A DNA stretch of 64,000 nucleotides. Source: Fredinandcohnia onubensis. Its GTDB lineage: Bacteria > Bacillota > Bacilli > Bacillales > Bacillaceae_L. The position numbers and the translations under genes were made by a program. Under the pieces are notes generated by a model that was not told the DNA's origin, ran no database searches, and saw nothing but the letters and a program-made list of their open reading frames with translations. The DNA lies in NCBI RefSeq assembly GCF_031181385.1, contig NZ_JAPSKV010000005.1, forward strand, positions 186,001 through 250,000. The letters are read 5' to 3'. Below are positions 63,637-64,000 of the stretch, in pieces. Within the stretch, counting starts at the first letter, position 1. Each line of letters starts with the position of its first letter.

Positions 63637-64000
63637 ATGATTTGTCAAGCATGTAATCAAAATGAAGCTACTGTTCAATTGCATCTTCAACTTAACCATG
63701 AAAAGCGACAAATTCAACTTTGCAGTGAGTGTTATGCGAAGGAGAAGAACAACATGAAAATACCTTCAGGATTGAACGGTTTCCCTAATTTCACATTTGA
63801 TGACCTATTTAAAGGCAATGCCTTCGGTCAACAAATGGGAATCAACCAACAACAAACACAAACAAAACACGGAGGAAATGGCGGAGGTCTTCTCGATCAA
63901 TTTGGACGGAACCTTACTCAAATGGCGAAAGCTGGACTAATTGACCCAGTGATTGGCCGTGACGATGAAATCCAACGTGTCATTGAAATATTAAACCGCC
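63637..64000 (+). CDS. clpE: ATP-dependent Clp protease ATP-binding subunit ClpE (5' part)
   Basis: The first 121 codons are present; the gene runs off the window. The N-terminal zinc finger typical of ClpE is seen (CQACNQ...CSECY, residues 3-34), then a Gln/Gly-rich linker (MGINQQQTQTKHGGNGGG) and the start of the first AAA+ module (GLLDQFGRNLTQMAKAGLIDPVIGRDDEI, seen as FGRNLTQMAKAGLIDPVIGR). ClpE unfolds damaged proteins for ClpP under heat stress. AAGGAGG lies eight bases before the ATG. Three CtsR boxes and a sigma-A promoter lie upstream. Confidence 0.95.
   Translation, partial: MICQACNQNEATVQLHLQLNHEKRQIQLCSECYAKEKNNMKIPSGLNGFPNFTFDDLFKGNAFGQQMGINQQQTQTKHGGNGGGLLDQFGRNLTQMAKAGLIDPVIGRDDEIQRVIEILNR

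Overview
The window is a chromosomal segment of a low-GC, endospore-forming Bacillaceae bacterium (Bacillus sensu lato; species not determinable by eye). Support: an alpha/beta-type SASP, a GerPF-like protein, a SleB-type wall hydrolase, strong AGGAGG ribosome sites, many U-run terminators, CtsR heptads before clpE, and genes with close B. subtilis relatives (ysfB/glcD/glcF, ykvI, clpE, ykvS, rarD, cutC, ampS). I see no rRNA, tRNA, CRISPR array, prophage or transposase.

Layout. 1-4350: end of an oxidoreductase gene, a GC-rich repeat-like element, a minus-strand group (acetyltransferase, kynureninase, UDG-like protein) and small membrane proteins. 4358-19040: an apparently complete reductive pyrimidine catabolic locus on the minus strand. 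PreT/PreA reduce uracil or thymine, dihydropyrimidinase opens the ring, an M20 carbamoylase releases beta-alanine, a class III transaminase gives malonate semialdehyde, and a CoA-acylating dehydrogenase gives acetyl-CoA. Alanine dehydrogenase recycles the alanine. NCS1 and NCS2 permeases, a PucR regulator, a cre site and a 70-residue unknown complete it. 19277-26932: an unknown protein, an acidic secreted protein, mnmH, the glycolate oxidase locus ysfB-glcD-glcF and a YdcF protein. 27016-34498: a 154-bp tandem repeat, a sugar-dehydrogenase-like SDR and an overlapping AddAB-like helicase/nuclease pair that is not canonical AddAB. 34613-41616: cutC, a DUF1648 membrane protein between two palindromic repeats, aminopeptidase ampS, and nadC followed by a TAXI-TRAP transporter. 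41617-56130: a GyrA-like fragment, a COG0523 GTPase, 21-bp repeats, spore genes, an ABC-F ATPase, nucleoside hydrolase, aldehyde dehydrogenase, GTP cyclohydrolase II, an MhqR-like regulator with its palindrome, a Gly/Pro/Met repeat protein, patatin, RarD and a large 52-53-bp repeat array. 56253-64000: a CPBP protease, an AbgB-like amidohydrolase with two unusual membrane proteins (one DUF5058-like) divergent from a GAF/PucR-type regulator, ykvI, and the start of clpE under CtsR boxes.

Most striking: the compact pyrimidine locus; the poorly characterised DUF5058/amidohydrolase/regulator module; the second AddAB-like pair; nadC next to a TRAP transporter; and several different tandem-repeat arrays in intergenic DNA. 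Four protein genes shorter than 60 codons with good ribosome sites are annotated (4193, 43559, 56003, 56871). All functions are inferred by reading motifs; no database search was run.
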